From contig NC_017955.1 of assembly GCF_000306785.1 (NCBI RefSeq), positions 1,488,001 to 1,552,000 on the forward strand: a DNA stretch of 64,000 bases. The letters are read 5' to 3'. Shown one piece after another: positions 16,158-25,469 of the stretch. The translations under genes and the position numbers were made by a program. The DNA is from Modestobacter italicus. GTDB lineage: Bacteria; Actinomycetota; Actinomycetes; Mycobacteriales; Geodermatophilaceae. Each line of letters begins with the position of its first letter. Position 1 is the first letter of the stretch. The notes beneath the pieces are model-generated. The model saw only the letters and a list, made by a program, of their open reading frames with translations, was not told the origin of the DNA and searched no databases.

Positions 16158-18056
16158 ATGACGGACACCAAGCCGCGCCCCGTGGCCGACTCGATCACCG
16201 CTGCCGCAGCGGCAACCGAGTCCGCGCTGCGCTTCGACGACCCGACCGACCTCGCCGACGCCCGCCGCGGGTTCGTCACCGCGCTCGTCCCGGGCCAGGT
16301 GCACGCCGCCGACGGGCGGGTCGTCTGGGACGCCGACGCATGGCAGCCAGTGCTGAACGGGCCGCGGCCGCCGTCGGCGAACCCCAGCCTCTGGCGGCAG
16401 GCCCAGTTGGTGGCGTTGCAGGGTCTCTACGAAGTCGTTCCGGGCACCTACCAGGTGCGCGGCCTGGACCTCTCGAACATGACGTTGGTCGAAGGACAGG
16501 ACGGCGTGATCGTCATCGACCCGCTCATCTCCAGCGAGTGTGCGGCCGCTGCGCTGGCCCTCTACCGATCCGTACGCGGGGACCGGCCGGTCACCGCGGT
16601 GATCTACACGCACTGCCACGTCGACCACTTCGGCGGGGTACGTGGCGTGGTCTCTGAGGACGACGTTGCCAGCGGGCGGGTCCCAATCCTCGCGCCCGAG
16701 GGCTTCCTGGAGCACGCCGTGGACGAGAACGTCTACGCGGGGACGGCGATGGCCCGGCGCGCCGGCTACATGTACGGCGCAGCCCTTCCGGTCGGGATGG
16801 AGGGCCAGCTGGGTGCCGGCCTGGGCATGACGACCTCAACGGGCACCGTCACCCTGATCCCTCCGACGCGTGAGGTGACCCACACCGGGCAGGAGGAGGT
16901 GCTCGACGGCGTTCGGCTGGTCTTCCAGGTCACGCCGGGGACCGAGGCTCCTGCGGAGATGAACTTTCTGTTCCCCGACACCGGGGCGCTGTGCATGGCC
17001 GAGAACGCCACGCACACGCTGCACAACCTGCTCACCCTGCGCGGCGCAGTCGTCCGTGATCCCCGGATCTGGGCCGGCTACCTGACCGAGGCCATCGACC
17101 TGTTCGGTGACCGCACCGAAGTCGAGTTCGCCTCCCACCACTGGCCGACGTGGGGGCGGGACCGAGTCGTCGAGTTGCTCTCGGTGCAGCGCGACCTGTA
17201 CGCCTACCAGCACGATCAGACGCTGCGACTGATCAACCGCGGACTCACCGGCGCCGAGATCGCCGAGACGCTGGAGCTCCCCCCGGCGCTGGAGAGGGCA
17301 TGGAACGCCCGCGGCTACTACGGCTCGATCAGCCACAACGTGAAGGCCATCTACCAGCGGTACATGGGCTGGTTCGACGGAAACCCCGCGCACCTGTGGC
17401 CGCATCCTCCCGAGGCGGCCGGGCGGCGCTACGTGGAGCTGGCCGGCGGACCGGAGCGGCTGCTGGCCAACGCGCACCAGGCCTACGACGCCGGTGACTT
17501 CCGCTGGGCTGCGGAGGTCACCAGCCATCTCGTGTTCGCCGATCCCGCCCACACCGAGGCCCGGGAGCTGGAGGCTGCTGCGCTCGAGCAGCTCGGGTTC
17601 GGTGCCGAGAACGGCACCTGGCGCAACTTCTTCCTCACCGGCGCCACCGAGCTCCGCGGGGCGAGTGCAGTCACGCCGACCGAGACGGCTTCCGCCGACG
17701 TCATGGCCGCTCTGACCCTGCCCCAGCTGTTCGACAGCGTCGCCATCCGGGTGGACGGGCCACGCGCGTGGGACGAGCGGCTGAGCATCGACTGGGAGTT
17801 CACCGACACCGGCGACCACTACCGCAGCACCCTGGCCAACGGCGTCCTCGTCCACGGCCCTGGACCCGCGCGTGACGCGGCCGACGCCAGAGTCAGGACC
17901 ACCCGCGCGGCTCTGCTGGCGCTCCTCGGTGGAGCTGCTCCCGGCGACCTCACCGAGGCCGGGGATCTGGCCGTCGACGGCGCCGCCGACACCCTCGACC
18001 GGCTGACCGGCGTGCTGGAGGCACCCGACCCCGGGTTCGCGATCGTCCTGCCGTGA
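16158..18056 (+). CDS. Alkyl sulfatase (SdsA1/YjcS type, MBL fold)
   Basis: This 632-residue enzyme has three parts. First is a metallo-beta-lactamase domain with the zinc motif THCHVDH (His152, His154, Asp156, His157) and later ENATHTLHN and ASHHWPTWG. Next is the alkyl-sulfatase dimerisation segment (NPAHLWPHPP). Last is an SCP2-like C-terminal domain (~515-632) for the alkyl chain. It hydrolyses long-chain primary alkyl sulfates such as SDS to alcohol plus inorganic sulfate. No signal peptide is apparent. The ATG at 16158 follows an AGGA ribosome-binding site. A SulP-type anion transporter lies directly downstream, a sensible partner for released sulfate. Confidence 0.93.
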   Translation: MTDTKPRPVADSITAAAAATESALRFDDPTDLADARRGFVTALVPGQVHAADGRVVWDADAWQPVLNGPRPPSANPSLWRQAQLVALQGLYEVVPGTYQVRGLDLSNMTLVEGQDGVIVIDPLISSECAAAALALYRSVRGDRPVTAVIYTHCHVDHFGGVRGVVSEDDVASGRVPILAPEGFLEHAVDENVYAGTAMARRAGYMYGAALPVGMEGQLGAGLGMTTSTGTVTLIPPTREVTHTGQEEVLDGVRLVFQVTPGTEAPAEMNFLFPDTGALCMAENATHTLHNLLTLRGAVVRDPRIWAGYLTEAIDLFGDRTEVEFASHHWPTWGRDRVVELLSVQRDLYAYQHDQTLRLINRGLTGAEIAETLELPPALERAWNARGYYGSISHNVKAIYQRYMGWFDGNPAHLWPHPPEAAGRRYVELAGGPERLLANAHQAYDAGDFRWAAEVTSHLVFADPAHTEARELEAAALEQLGFGAENGTWRNFFLTGATELRGASAVTPTETASADVMAALTLPQLFDSVAIRVDGPRAWDERLSIDWEFTDTGDHYRSTLANGVLVHGPGPARDAADARVRTTRAALLALLGGAAPGDLTEAGDLAVDGAADTLDRLTGVLEAPDPGFAIVLP

Positions 18057-18113
18057 GATCGGACCCCGGCGACACCTCCCGGGGCCCGGGTCGCGACCGT
18101 CAGTGGGTGGGAC

Positions 18114-18224
18114 ATGGGTGACGTCGTCGGTGAGGTGCTGCCTCTGGCGGTCGGGGTGGCGATCTCCCCGATACCGATCATCGACGTCATCCTGATCGGC
18201 ACGGGACTGGGCGGCCTGCTGTGA
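18114..18224 (+). pseudogene. Truncated GAP/Sap-family N-terminus (36 codons)
   Basis: The reading frame MGDVVGEVLPLAVGVAISP continues to IPIIDVILIG. It matches the start of GAP-family (sulfolipid-addressing-like) membrane proteins for about 27 residues, then ends at TGA. Full-length members have ~200 residues. The stop overlaps the GTG of the SulP gene as GTGA, so the remnant may still work as a translated leader. Confidence 0.55.
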
Positions 18225-20002
18225 ACTCGCACGACCGCATCGAGGCGGTTCCGTCCTCCGGCCCCGCCCGACGGCGCAACCCGCTGGTCTTCGCTTCGCT
18301 ACGGGGCTACCGGATCGGCTGGCTCCGCGCTGATCTGGTGGCGGGCCTGACGGTGTGGGCGGTGCTGGTGCCCGAGTCGCTGGCCTACGCGACCATCGCC
18401 GGGGTCCCGCCGGTCGTCGGGCTGTACGCCGCGGTGCCGGCGCTGCTGCTGTACGCGCTGCTCGGGTCCTCCCGGCACCTGGTCGTGGCGTCGATGTCGG
18501 CGACAGCGGCGCTGTCGGCGGGGATCGTCGGTGACCTGGCCGACGGCGGCAGCGACCGGTACATCGCGCTGACCGCCGTGCTGGCGGTGGTCACCGGCCT
18601 GATGGGCATCGGCGCCGGCCTGGCCCGGATGGGCTTCCTCGCGTCGTTCATCTCCGAGCCGGTCCTCAAGGGCTTCATCGTCGGGCTGGCGCTGACCATC
18701 GTGGTCGGGCAGCTGCCGAAACTGTTCGGCGTACCGAAGGGGGAAGGCGACTTCTTCCGGCAGCTGGGCTCGGTGATCGTCCACCTCGGTGACACCGTCG
18801 TCCCGACGGCTGTCGTGGGCGCGGTCAGCCTGCTGCTGGTGCTCCTGCTGCGCCGCTGGCTGCCGCTGGTCCCCGGCTCGCTGGTCGTGGTGCTGCTGGG
18901 CATCGCCGCCGTCGCTCTGCTCGACCTCGACGACCGTGGCGTGGCCATCGTGGGTCACATCGACTCGGGCCTGCCGAGCCTCGGCCTGCCCGACGCCGGG
19001 GCGACCGACTACCTGACCCTGGTCGGCTCCGCCGTCGGCGTGCTGCTCGTCGGATATGCAGAGGGCCTCGCAGCGGCGAAGACCTATGCCGCCAGAGCCG
19101 GCTACGACGTCGACCCGAACCGGGAGCTGCTCGGCCTGGGCGCGGCCAACCTCGGCGCCGGCCTCGCCTCGGGCATGGTGGTCAACGGCAGCCTGTCCAA
19201 GACCGCGGTCAACGGGGGCGCCGGTGCCAAGAGCCAGCTGTCGGGCCTGACCGTGGCTGCCCTGACAGTGGTCACGCTGCTCTTCCTGACCGGGTTGTTC
19301 GAGCAACTGCCCGAGGCGACCCTGGCTGCGGTCGTCATCGCGGCGGTGGTCGAACTGGTCGACATCCCGGCGCTGCGCCGCCTCTACCGGGTGTGGACCC
19401 CGCACCTGGGCGGCATCTACGGCTGGGCGGCCCGCGCCGACTTCCTCGCCGCTGTTGCCGCATTGCTGGGTGTGCTCGTCTTCGACACCCTGCCGGGGCT
19501 GTTCCTCGGCATCGCCGTGTCCCTGGTCCTGCTGCTCTACCGGTCCTCCCGACCACACATCGCCCGGCTGGCCCGCGGCTCCGATCGCGGTGCGTGGCTG
19601 GACCTGGACCGCCACCCCCACCTGGCGACCGATCCCGCAGTGCTGGTCGTACGGGTGGAGGCCGGCCTGTTCTTCGCCAACGCCGACCACATCCGCGACA
19701 CAGTCCGCGACATGTGCACCGCGAGCACGCGCGTCGCCGTCCTCGACGCCCAGACCGCACCCTTCATCGATGTGAGCGGCACCGAGATGCTCACCCAACT
19801 CGCCCACGACCTCGCCCGTGTGCACGTCACCCTGGCGGTCGCTCACCCCGTCGGCCAGATCCGCGACGTGCTCCGCCGCGCTGCCGACAGCGTCGGCGCC
19901 ACCATCGCCATCTCCCCCGACATCGACACGGCGGTGCAGCAGCACCACCTCGGCGGGGACGGGGGGAGGCCCGACGGATCACCGCACGACGTCGGCCCGT
20001 AG
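18221..20002 (+). CDS. SulP family inorganic anion transporter with STAS domain (copy 1)
   Basis: This 593-residue membrane protein has the SulP signature near the N-terminus (LTVWAVLVPESLAYATIAGVPPVVGLYAA). About 10-12 transmembrane helices run to ~residue 430, followed by a C-terminal STAS domain (DPAVLVVRVEAGLFFANADHI). SulP proteins move sulfate, bicarbonate or related anions across the inner membrane. Position after an alkyl sulfatase favours sulfate, but specificity cannot be read from sequence. GTG 18221 is the chosen start; it overlaps the stop of a GAP-family remnant. A second, diverged SulP gene lies ~2 kb downstream. Confidence 0.92.
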   Translation: MNSHDRIEAVPSSGPARRRNPLVFASLRGYRIGWLRADLVAGLTVWAVLVPESLAYATIAGVPPVVGLYAAVPALLLYALLGSSRHLVVASMSATAALSAGIVGDLADGGSDRYIALTAVLAVVTGLMGIGAGLARMGFLASFISEPVLKGFIVGLALTIVVGQLPKLFGVPKGEGDFFRQLGSVIVHLGDTVVPTAVVGAVSLLLVLLLRRWLPLVPGSLVVVLLGIAAVALLDLDDRGVAIVGHIDSGLPSLGLPDAGATDYLTLVGSAVGVLLVGYAEGLAAAKTYAARAGYDVDPNRELLGLGAANLGAGLASGMVVNGSLSKTAVNGGAGAKSQLSGLTVAALTVVTLLFLTGLFEQLPEATLAAVVIAAVVELVDIPALRRLYRVWTPHLGGIYGWAARADFLAAVAALLGVLVFDTLPGLFLGIAVSLVLLLYRSSRPHIARLARGSDRGAWLDLDRHPHLATDPAVLVVRVEAGLFFANADHIRDTVRDMCTASTRVAVLDAQTAPFIDVSGTEMLTQLAHDLARVHVTLAVAHPVGQIRDVLRRAADSVGATIAISPDIDTAVQQHHLGGDGGRPDGSPHDVGP

Positions 20003-20088
20003 AGCGCCGAGCCGGTCGCGGCTGCGGTGCCGCGGAGTCACCCGCAACGGACGCGGCGCCTCCCGCCCGCCGACGGCAGGCTGGGGCC

Positions 20089-21138
20089 GTGACCGATGAG
20101 CCGACCGGCGACACGGCCGGGACTGGGCCGCCCGTGTCTGCTGTGCCGCCGGTCTCCGCGCCGCGGGTCGTCGGCGCCGACATCGACCGGATGACCGAAC
20201 GGCTCTTCCTGCGCGAGGCCAGGGCGAGGTCGGCGTTCTGGGTGCTCCTGCTGCTCGCCGCGGTGATCGCGGCGGCTGGGGTCGTCGCCGATTCGGTGGC
20301 GACGGTCATCGGCGCGATGATCGTCGCGCCGCTGATGACGCCGATCCTCGGGACGGCGCTTGCCGTCGTGCTGTCGGATCGTCGCCAGTTGATGACCAGC
20401 GTGGGGTTCGTGCTCGCCGGTGCGCTCGCCGTGGTGGCGGTCGGATGTCTCCTCGGGCTCGCCGTCGACGGTCCGGTCGTCGCAGAGACCAACGACCAGG
20501 TGGCCGGCAGGGTCAGCCCCAAGCTCATCGACCTCATCAGCGCGCTGGCCACCGGCGGCGTGGGCGCCTTCGCTCTCGTGCGGTCGGATGTCTCGGACGC
20601 CTTGCCTGGCGTGGCGATCGCCATCTCGCTCGTGCCACCTCTCGCGGTCGTCGGGCTGACGCTGGAATCCGGCGAGCCCGGCCAGTCGCTGGGCGCCCTC
20701 CTGCTCTTCGGCACCAACGTCACGGCGATCATCGCGACGGCGACCGGGCTGCTGCTGGCCTGCCGGGTTCGCGCGGTCGCGCTTGACGCAGGCCGGGACG
20801 TCGGACGGTTGAGCGCCCGCACGCTCGTGGTCGTCGCTGGGCTCGTGGTGCTCGTCGCGATCCCTCTGGGCGTGGGCAGCTACCACGTCATCACCGAGCA
20901 GCGCATGACCATCGCGGCCCGTCCCGTCGCCGAACGGTGGGCAGCAGCCGAGGGATGGGACGTGGCGGGCGTCGCGTACGTACAGGGTCGCCTGCAGATC
21001 GCCGCCGTCGGTCCTGCGCCGACGCCGGACCCCGATTCGCTTCGCGCGGAACTGTCGGAGGCAGGCCTGGCCGGCGTCCCTGTGCGCCTCTCTCTCGTGG
21101 TCGGTGGAACACAGGACCTGCCCGCACCTGCCGACTGA
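20089..21138 (+). CDS. DUF389 family membrane protein
   Basis: This 349-residue membrane protein matches DUF389. The diagnostic segment is VADSVATVIGAMIVAPLMTPILG, with GVGAFALVRSDVSDALPGVAIAISLVPPLAVVG further on. About six helices are followed by a soluble C-terminal domain of ~90 residues. The biochemical role is not established. The family is widespread and often near transporters. The GTG at 20089 begins MTDEPTGDTAG; the longer open frame upstream is antisense-like shadow over sulP. Confidence 0.88.
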   Translation: MTDEPTGDTAGTGPPVSAVPPVSAPRVVGADIDRMTERLFLREARARSAFWVLLLLAAVIAAAGVVADSVATVIGAMIVAPLMTPILGTALAVVLSDRRQLMTSVGFVLAGALAVVAVGCLLGLAVDGPVVAETNDQVAGRVSPKLIDLISALATGGVGAFALVRSDVSDALPGVAIAISLVPPLAVVGLTLESGEPGQSLGALLLFGTNVTAIIATATGLLLACRVRAVALDAGRDVGRLSARTLVVVAGLVVLVAIPLGVGSYHVITEQRMTIAARPVAERWAAAEGWDVAGVAYVQGRLQIAAVGPAPTPDPDSLRAELSEAGLAGVPVRLSLVVGGTQDLPAPAD

Positions 21139-21433
21139 TGGAGCTCACGGAGGGCTTCCCCCGCAGCGGGTGAACGCGCCGCCGGGCCGCCATCGCTCCG
21201 GCGCACGCTCGAGCGCGCGTCCGCGACGTCGTCTGCGCAGCCGGCCCGGTCTGCCGGTGAGCAGATGCCGTCCGCCCTGACGCTCACCCGCCGCGAGTGA
21301 CGGCAAGGGAGCGGTGCGCAGTCAGGCTTCGACGGATCGGAACGACGTGAGGGCGGCGTATCGCCCAGGGTCCGACGTGCAGGCCCATGTTCGACCGGTC
21401 CCGACATCGCAGGAGGACGCCACGGGCACTCTC

Positions 21434-21907
21434 ATGGTCTGGGAGTTCGACTCACCCGCTGCTGCGGAGGACGCCATCCCCACCCTGCAGCACCGTGCTG
21501 GACAGGAGCTGGACGAGGTCTGCGACGCGGCGACGGTCTCATGGGACCCGGGTGGGGAGAAGCCGAAGACCCGTCAGCTCCGGGACCTCACCGGAGCCGG
21601 GGCGCTGGGGGGCATGTCCTGGGGGACGCCGTTCGGGCTGATCCTCGTCGTGCCCCTGCTCGGGGCCGCCCTCGGCGCGGCTACGGGGACGGTCGGCGGC
21701 GCGCTGACCGACGTGGGCATCGACGACGACGTCATCCAGGACGTCCGGCAGCAGGTCACTCCCGGTAGCTCTGCGCTCGTCGTCATGGCCTCTGACGCCG
21801 GGCAGGACGAGGCCCACGATGCCTCTGCGGAGCAGCACCCGCCGCTGCTGCGCACCAATCTGTCGACAGATCAGGTGGACGCCCTGCGCACGGTGTTCGC
21901 CGCGTGA
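21434..21907 (+). CDS. DUF1269-like membrane protein
   Basis: This protein of ~157 residues opens with VWEFDSPAAAEDAIPTLQH, the typical DUF1269 start. It then has a glycine-rich membrane hairpin (GLILVVPLLGAALGAATGTVGGAL) and a soluble end (PGSSALVVMASDA). Function is unknown; members are often linked with envelope or stress loci. The start is unsure: a good AGGAGG sits 17 bp before ATG 21434, and the frame stays open to 21314. It lies between DUF389 and the second SulP gene on the same strand. Confidence 0.7.
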   Translation: MVWEFDSPAAAEDAIPTLQHRAGQELDEVCDAATVSWDPGGEKPKTRQLRDLTGAGALGGMSWGTPFGLILVVPLLGAALGAATGTVGGALTDVGIDDDVIQDVRQQVTPGSSALVVMASDAGQDEAHDASAEQHPPLLRTNLSTDQVDALRTVFAA

Positions 21908-21961
21908 CCTGGGCAGGGGCGGAGCTGCCGCGCGCCCGGCGAGCACCGGACGTCGGCGGTC

Positions 21962-23713
21962 ATGGCAGAGCCTGACCGTCCCCCCGGGCGAGGGCCGAGC
22001 CGCCTCTCTCGACTGCGGCGCCACGGCGCCGGTCTACGAACGCGGGGACTGCGGGTGGACCGTCGCGGCCTGGGCAAGGACGCCGTATCCGGGATGGTCC
22101 TGGGCGTGGAGAGCGTGCCGGACGGGTTGGCCAGCGGACTGCTCGCCGGCGTCAACCCGTTGGCCGGCCTCTACGGGTACCTGTACGGGATGGTCGGCGC
22201 GGCCTTCCTGACCGGCACGACGTTCATGGCCGTGCAGGCAACGGGGGCCATGGCACTCGTCGTCGCGGACGTCGACCTCGCGTCCTACCAGGATCCGGCC
22301 AGGGCGCTGTTCACCCTGGCCGTGCTCACCGGCTTCGTGATGATCCTGGCCGGCGTCCTGCGGGCCGGCACGCTGCTGCGCTTCGTCCCCACGGCGGTCA
22401 TGACCGGGTTCGTCACCGCTGTCGGGCTCAACATCCTGCTGGGCCAGCTGGCCAACTTCACCGGCTTCGAGTCCGATGCCGGCAACCGGGTCCTGCGCGC
22501 CCTCGACCTGGTGCTGCACCCGTGGGGGGTCGACGTCTGGGTGCTGACGGTGGGCGTGGTGACGACGGCGGCGATCGTGCTGCTGCAACGGACACCGTTG
22601 CGCTCCCTGGGGCTCGTCGTCGCCATCGTGCTGGGCTCCTTGCTGGCCGCGGGTCTCGACCGCTGGGGGCACGACGTCCCGCTCGTGTCCGACCTCGCCG
22701 ACATCCCGAACTCGCTCCCCGGCCCGGTCCTGCCGGACCTCAGCGACACTGCGTCGCTCTCCTTGGCGGCCGTGTCACTGGCCTTCGTCGGGCTCGTGCA
22801 AGGCGCTGCGATCTCTGCAGGCATCCCGAATCCTGATGGGGCCCGGGGCGATCCGAACCGGGACTTCGTCGGTCAGGGCGCCGGGAACCTCGCTGCCGGT
22901 CTGTTCCAGGGCATGCCCGTCGGCGGGTCGATGTCGGCGTCGGCGCTGCTGGTCGCCAGTGGTGCCCACAGTCGGCTGGCGCTGGTGGTGGCCGCGGGGG
23001 TGATGGCGGTGACCGTGCTGCTGTTCGCCGACGTCGTCGGCCTGGTCGCCATGCCCGCCTTGGCGGCGCTGCTCATCGTGGTCGCCGTCGGGACGATCAA
23101 ACCGGCGGCGGTGCTGTCGGTGTGGCGGACCGGGCCTGTGCAGGCTGCGCTGATGGGCGTCACGCTGGTGCTGACCTTGCTCGTTCCGCTGCAGTACGCG
23201 GTGCTCGTCGGCGTGGGCCTGGCCATCGTGGCGTTCGTCGCCCAGCAGTCGAACCGGCTGACCGTCCGGCGGCTCGTGCCGTCACCGGATGGCCGGATGC
23301 GCGAGTGCGACGCCCCTCGCACCCTGCCCGCGGGGACGGTGACCGTGCTGCAGCCGTACGGCAGCCTCTTCTTCGCGAGCGCGCCGGTGTTCCGCGCCCA
23401 GCTCCCGCGAGTGGACGACAGCAGTGCGCCCGCGGTCGTCGTGCTCCGGTTCCGCGGTGTCGATCAGTTCGCGCTGTCCATCATCGACGTCCTGCGTGGC
23501 TACGCGGGGGAGTTGAGTGCCGTCGGCTCGCGCCTCGTGCTCGTCGTGAGCAGCGACCGGGCGGTCCGCCAGCTCGAGGACGTCGGACTGGCAGCGCAGC
23601 TCGGCACGCACGGGGTCTACCGGGGCTGGGAGTGGCTGGGAGAGGCCGTACGCCGCGCCTACCAGGACTCGCAACAGTGGATCGAGCACGGACGGGGCGA
23701 CGGAGCCGGATGA
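21962..23713 (+). CDS. SulP family inorganic anion transporter with STAS domain (copy 2)
   Basis: This 583-residue SulP protein has the core signature GMVLGVESVPDGLASGLLAGVNPLAGLYGYLYGMV, about 11 helices, and a STAS domain from ~455. It differs strongly from copy 1 in the substrate-region helices (VGGSMSASALLVASGAHSRLAL instead of VVNGSLSKTAVNGGAGAKS). It is therefore not a recent duplicate and may carry another anion. It belongs to the same plus-strand run of membrane-protein genes as DUF389 and the AI-2E-type transporter. Confidence 0.9.
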   Translation: MAEPDRPPGRGPSRLSRLRRHGAGLRTRGLRVDRRGLGKDAVSGMVLGVESVPDGLASGLLAGVNPLAGLYGYLYGMVGAAFLTGTTFMAVQATGAMALVVADVDLASYQDPARALFTLAVLTGFVMILAGVLRAGTLLRFVPTAVMTGFVTAVGLNILLGQLANFTGFESDAGNRVLRALDLVLHPWGVDVWVLTVGVVTTAAIVLLQRTPLRSLGLVVAIVLGSLLAAGLDRWGHDVPLVSDLADIPNSLPGPVLPDLSDTASLSLAAVSLAFVGLVQGAAISAGIPNPDGARGDPNRDFVGQGAGNLAAGLFQGMPVGGSMSASALLVASGAHSRLALVVAAGVMAVTVLLFADVVGLVAMPALAALLIVVAVGTIKPAAVLSVWRTGPVQAALMGVTLVLTLLVPLQYAVLVGVGLAIVAFVAQQSNRLTVRRLVPSPDGRMRECDAPRTLPAGTVTVLQPYGSLFFASAPVFRAQLPRVDDSSAPAVVVLRFRGVDQFALSIIDVLRGYAGELSAVGSRLVLVVSSDRAVRQLEDVGLAAQLGTHGVYRGWEWLGEAVRRAYQDSQQWIEHGRGDGAG

Positions 23714-23881
23714 GGCGACGCTGACGAGTCCGGTCCACCGGTGGACACCGCCGGATGGCGCGGAACACCGACGCGGTCGGATTGCCTGCTGCGGGGGCCC
23801 CGGACAGTCGCTCGTGCCGCCGCTTCTCTCATCCGTTGTGGATGACGCACACCTCGCTCGAGCGGACGCAGGCTGCACGGC

Positions 23882-25057
23882 GTGGCGTCCAAAGCGCGGC
23901 CGACTGCGTTCGCACCGGGGCTGCCGCGCGGCGTCGTGGTACTGCTCGGCAGCGCAGGAGCCGTCGTGACGATCGCCGGCATCAGGGCCTTCGCCGACCT
24001 GCTGGGGCCGGTCTTCTTGGCACTCGTGCTCACCATCTCCGTGCACCCGACCCTCAGGCGGCTGCAGCGGCGGGGTTGGCCCAGGTGGCTGGCGGTCACC
24101 GTCACCACGTTGGCGGTCATCGGCTTCGTCCTGGCGCTCGCTCTGTCGCTGGCCCTCGCCGTGACCCGGCTGGCCACGCTGCTGCCGACCTATGCGGACC
24201 GCTTCGCGGAACTGCTCGGCCAGCTGAACTCCACGCTGTCCCGGTGGGGGATCGGAGAGGAGCAGATCGCCACCGCGCTCGACCGGATCGACCTCGGCGC
24301 GCTCGCGTCCCTTCTCGAGAAGCTGGTCGCAGGCCTGGCGGGGGCACTGTCCAGCGTGCTGTTCCTGCTGTTCTTGTTGCTCTTCATGGGCGTCGACGCG
24401 GCCGGCTTCCCGGGCCGGTTACGCGCGGTCTCCACCACCCGCCCGGCGATCGTCACAGCCCTCGTCAGCTTCGCGGAGGGCACGCGCAGCTACCTCAACG
24501 TCAGCACCGTGTTCGGTCTCGTCGTGGCCGTGATCGACACGGCGGCGCTGTGGCTCCTGGGCGTCCCGCTGCCGCTGCTGTGGGGCCTGCTCTCCTACGT
24601 CACCAACTACATCCCCAACATCGGCTTCATCATCGGCCTGGCGCCGCCGGCCCTGCTTGCCCTGCTCGAGGGCGGACCACGGCTGATGCTGGTCGTGATC
24701 GTCGTCTACAGCGGAGTCAACTTCGTCATCCAGTCGGTGATCCAGCCGAAGTTCGTCGGCGACGCGGTGAACCTCTCACTTCCCCTGACCTTTCTCTCCC
24801 TGGTGTTCTGGACGGCCGTGATCGGGCCGGTGGGCGCCATCCTCGCCATCCCCCTGACGCTGCTGGCCAAGGCGCTTCTGGTGGACATCGATCCGAACAC
24901 CCGCTGGCTGGCACACCTGGTCACCAGCAACGCCCCCGACGACCCGCCGGACGTCACGGCCACGGACGATGCACGGCCGTCGGTCGGCCCATCCGTGCGG
25001 AAGGCGCCGGCCGAGGCGCTCTCGGTCCACGAGGTGCCCAGGCAGGGGATCGACTGA
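23882..25057 (+). CDS. AI-2E family (PerM-like) transporter
   Basis: This 391-residue protein has a two-helix N-terminal hairpin and a central soluble segment. The diagnostic C-terminal membrane block LLSYVTNYIPNIGFIIGLAPPALLALLEGG follows, then GVNFVIQSVIQPKFVGDAVNLSLPL. Although named for autoinducer-2 export, members often act as ion antiporters or general efflux proteins, so the substrate is not assigned. It ends the plus-strand membrane-protein series of the island. Confidence 0.88.
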   Translation: MASKARPTAFAPGLPRGVVVLLGSAGAVVTIAGIRAFADLLGPVFLALVLTISVHPTLRRLQRRGWPRWLAVTVTTLAVIGFVLALALSLALAVTRLATLLPTYADRFAELLGQLNSTLSRWGIGEEQIATALDRIDLGALASLLEKLVAGLAGALSSVLFLLFLLLFMGVDAAGFPGRLRAVSTTRPAIVTALVSFAEGTRSYLNVSTVFGLVVAVIDTAALWLLGVPLPLLWGLLSYVTNYIPNIGFIIGLAPPALLALLEGGPRLMLVVIVVYSGVNFVIQSVIQPKFVGDAVNLSLPLTFLSLVFWTAVIGPVGAILAIPLTLLAKALLVDIDPNTRWLAHLVTSNAPDDPPDVTATDDARPSVGPSVRKAPAEALSVHEVPRQGID

Positions 25058-25219
25058 GTGCTGGCGGCGATGCGGCCAGCCGTGCCCCGCTGAGGTGAGC
25101 AGGGCGTCTGGTCATCCGCGCCGGGTGATCCTCCGACGACGGAGCTCGACAAGCCTTGAGCACACGGCCCGCGGGGACGGCACCGGGCCGACAAGAGAAC
25201 CGACGGTGGGGATGCACTG

Positions 25220-25462
25220 ATGGCAGGAGTGATTCGCGCCTCCGGTGAGCGGGCCACCGGCATGCGCTACGAGTTCTTGCTGCCCGGCCGTGTGTCGGAG
25301 ATGGTGTGCGACGCGTTTCCTGAGCTGACCACCCGGCCGAGCCCCACGGGGGGAACGGCGATGTTCGGCTCGGTCCGGGACAGCGCTCACCTGCACGGTC
25401 TGCTGGACCGCTTCCAGGCTCTCGGGCTCACCATCGTGGAACTCCGGCAACTGCCTGACTGA
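25220..25462 (+). CDS. Small conserved-looking hypothetical protein
   Basis: This 80-residue soluble protein (MAGVIRASGERATGMRYEFLLPG at its start) has an alternating strand/helix composition. It ends HLHGLLDRFQALGLTIVELRQLPD. The layout suggests a small ferredoxin-like or ACT-like alpha/beta domain, but no family is recognised. It converges with the large LuxR regulator, with only 7 bp between stop codons. Confidence 0.6.
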   Translation: MAGVIRASGERATGMRYEFLLPGRVSEMVCDAFPELTTRPSPTGGTAMFGSVRDSAHLHGLLDRFQALGLTIVELRQLPD

Positions 25463-25469
25463 TCGGCGA

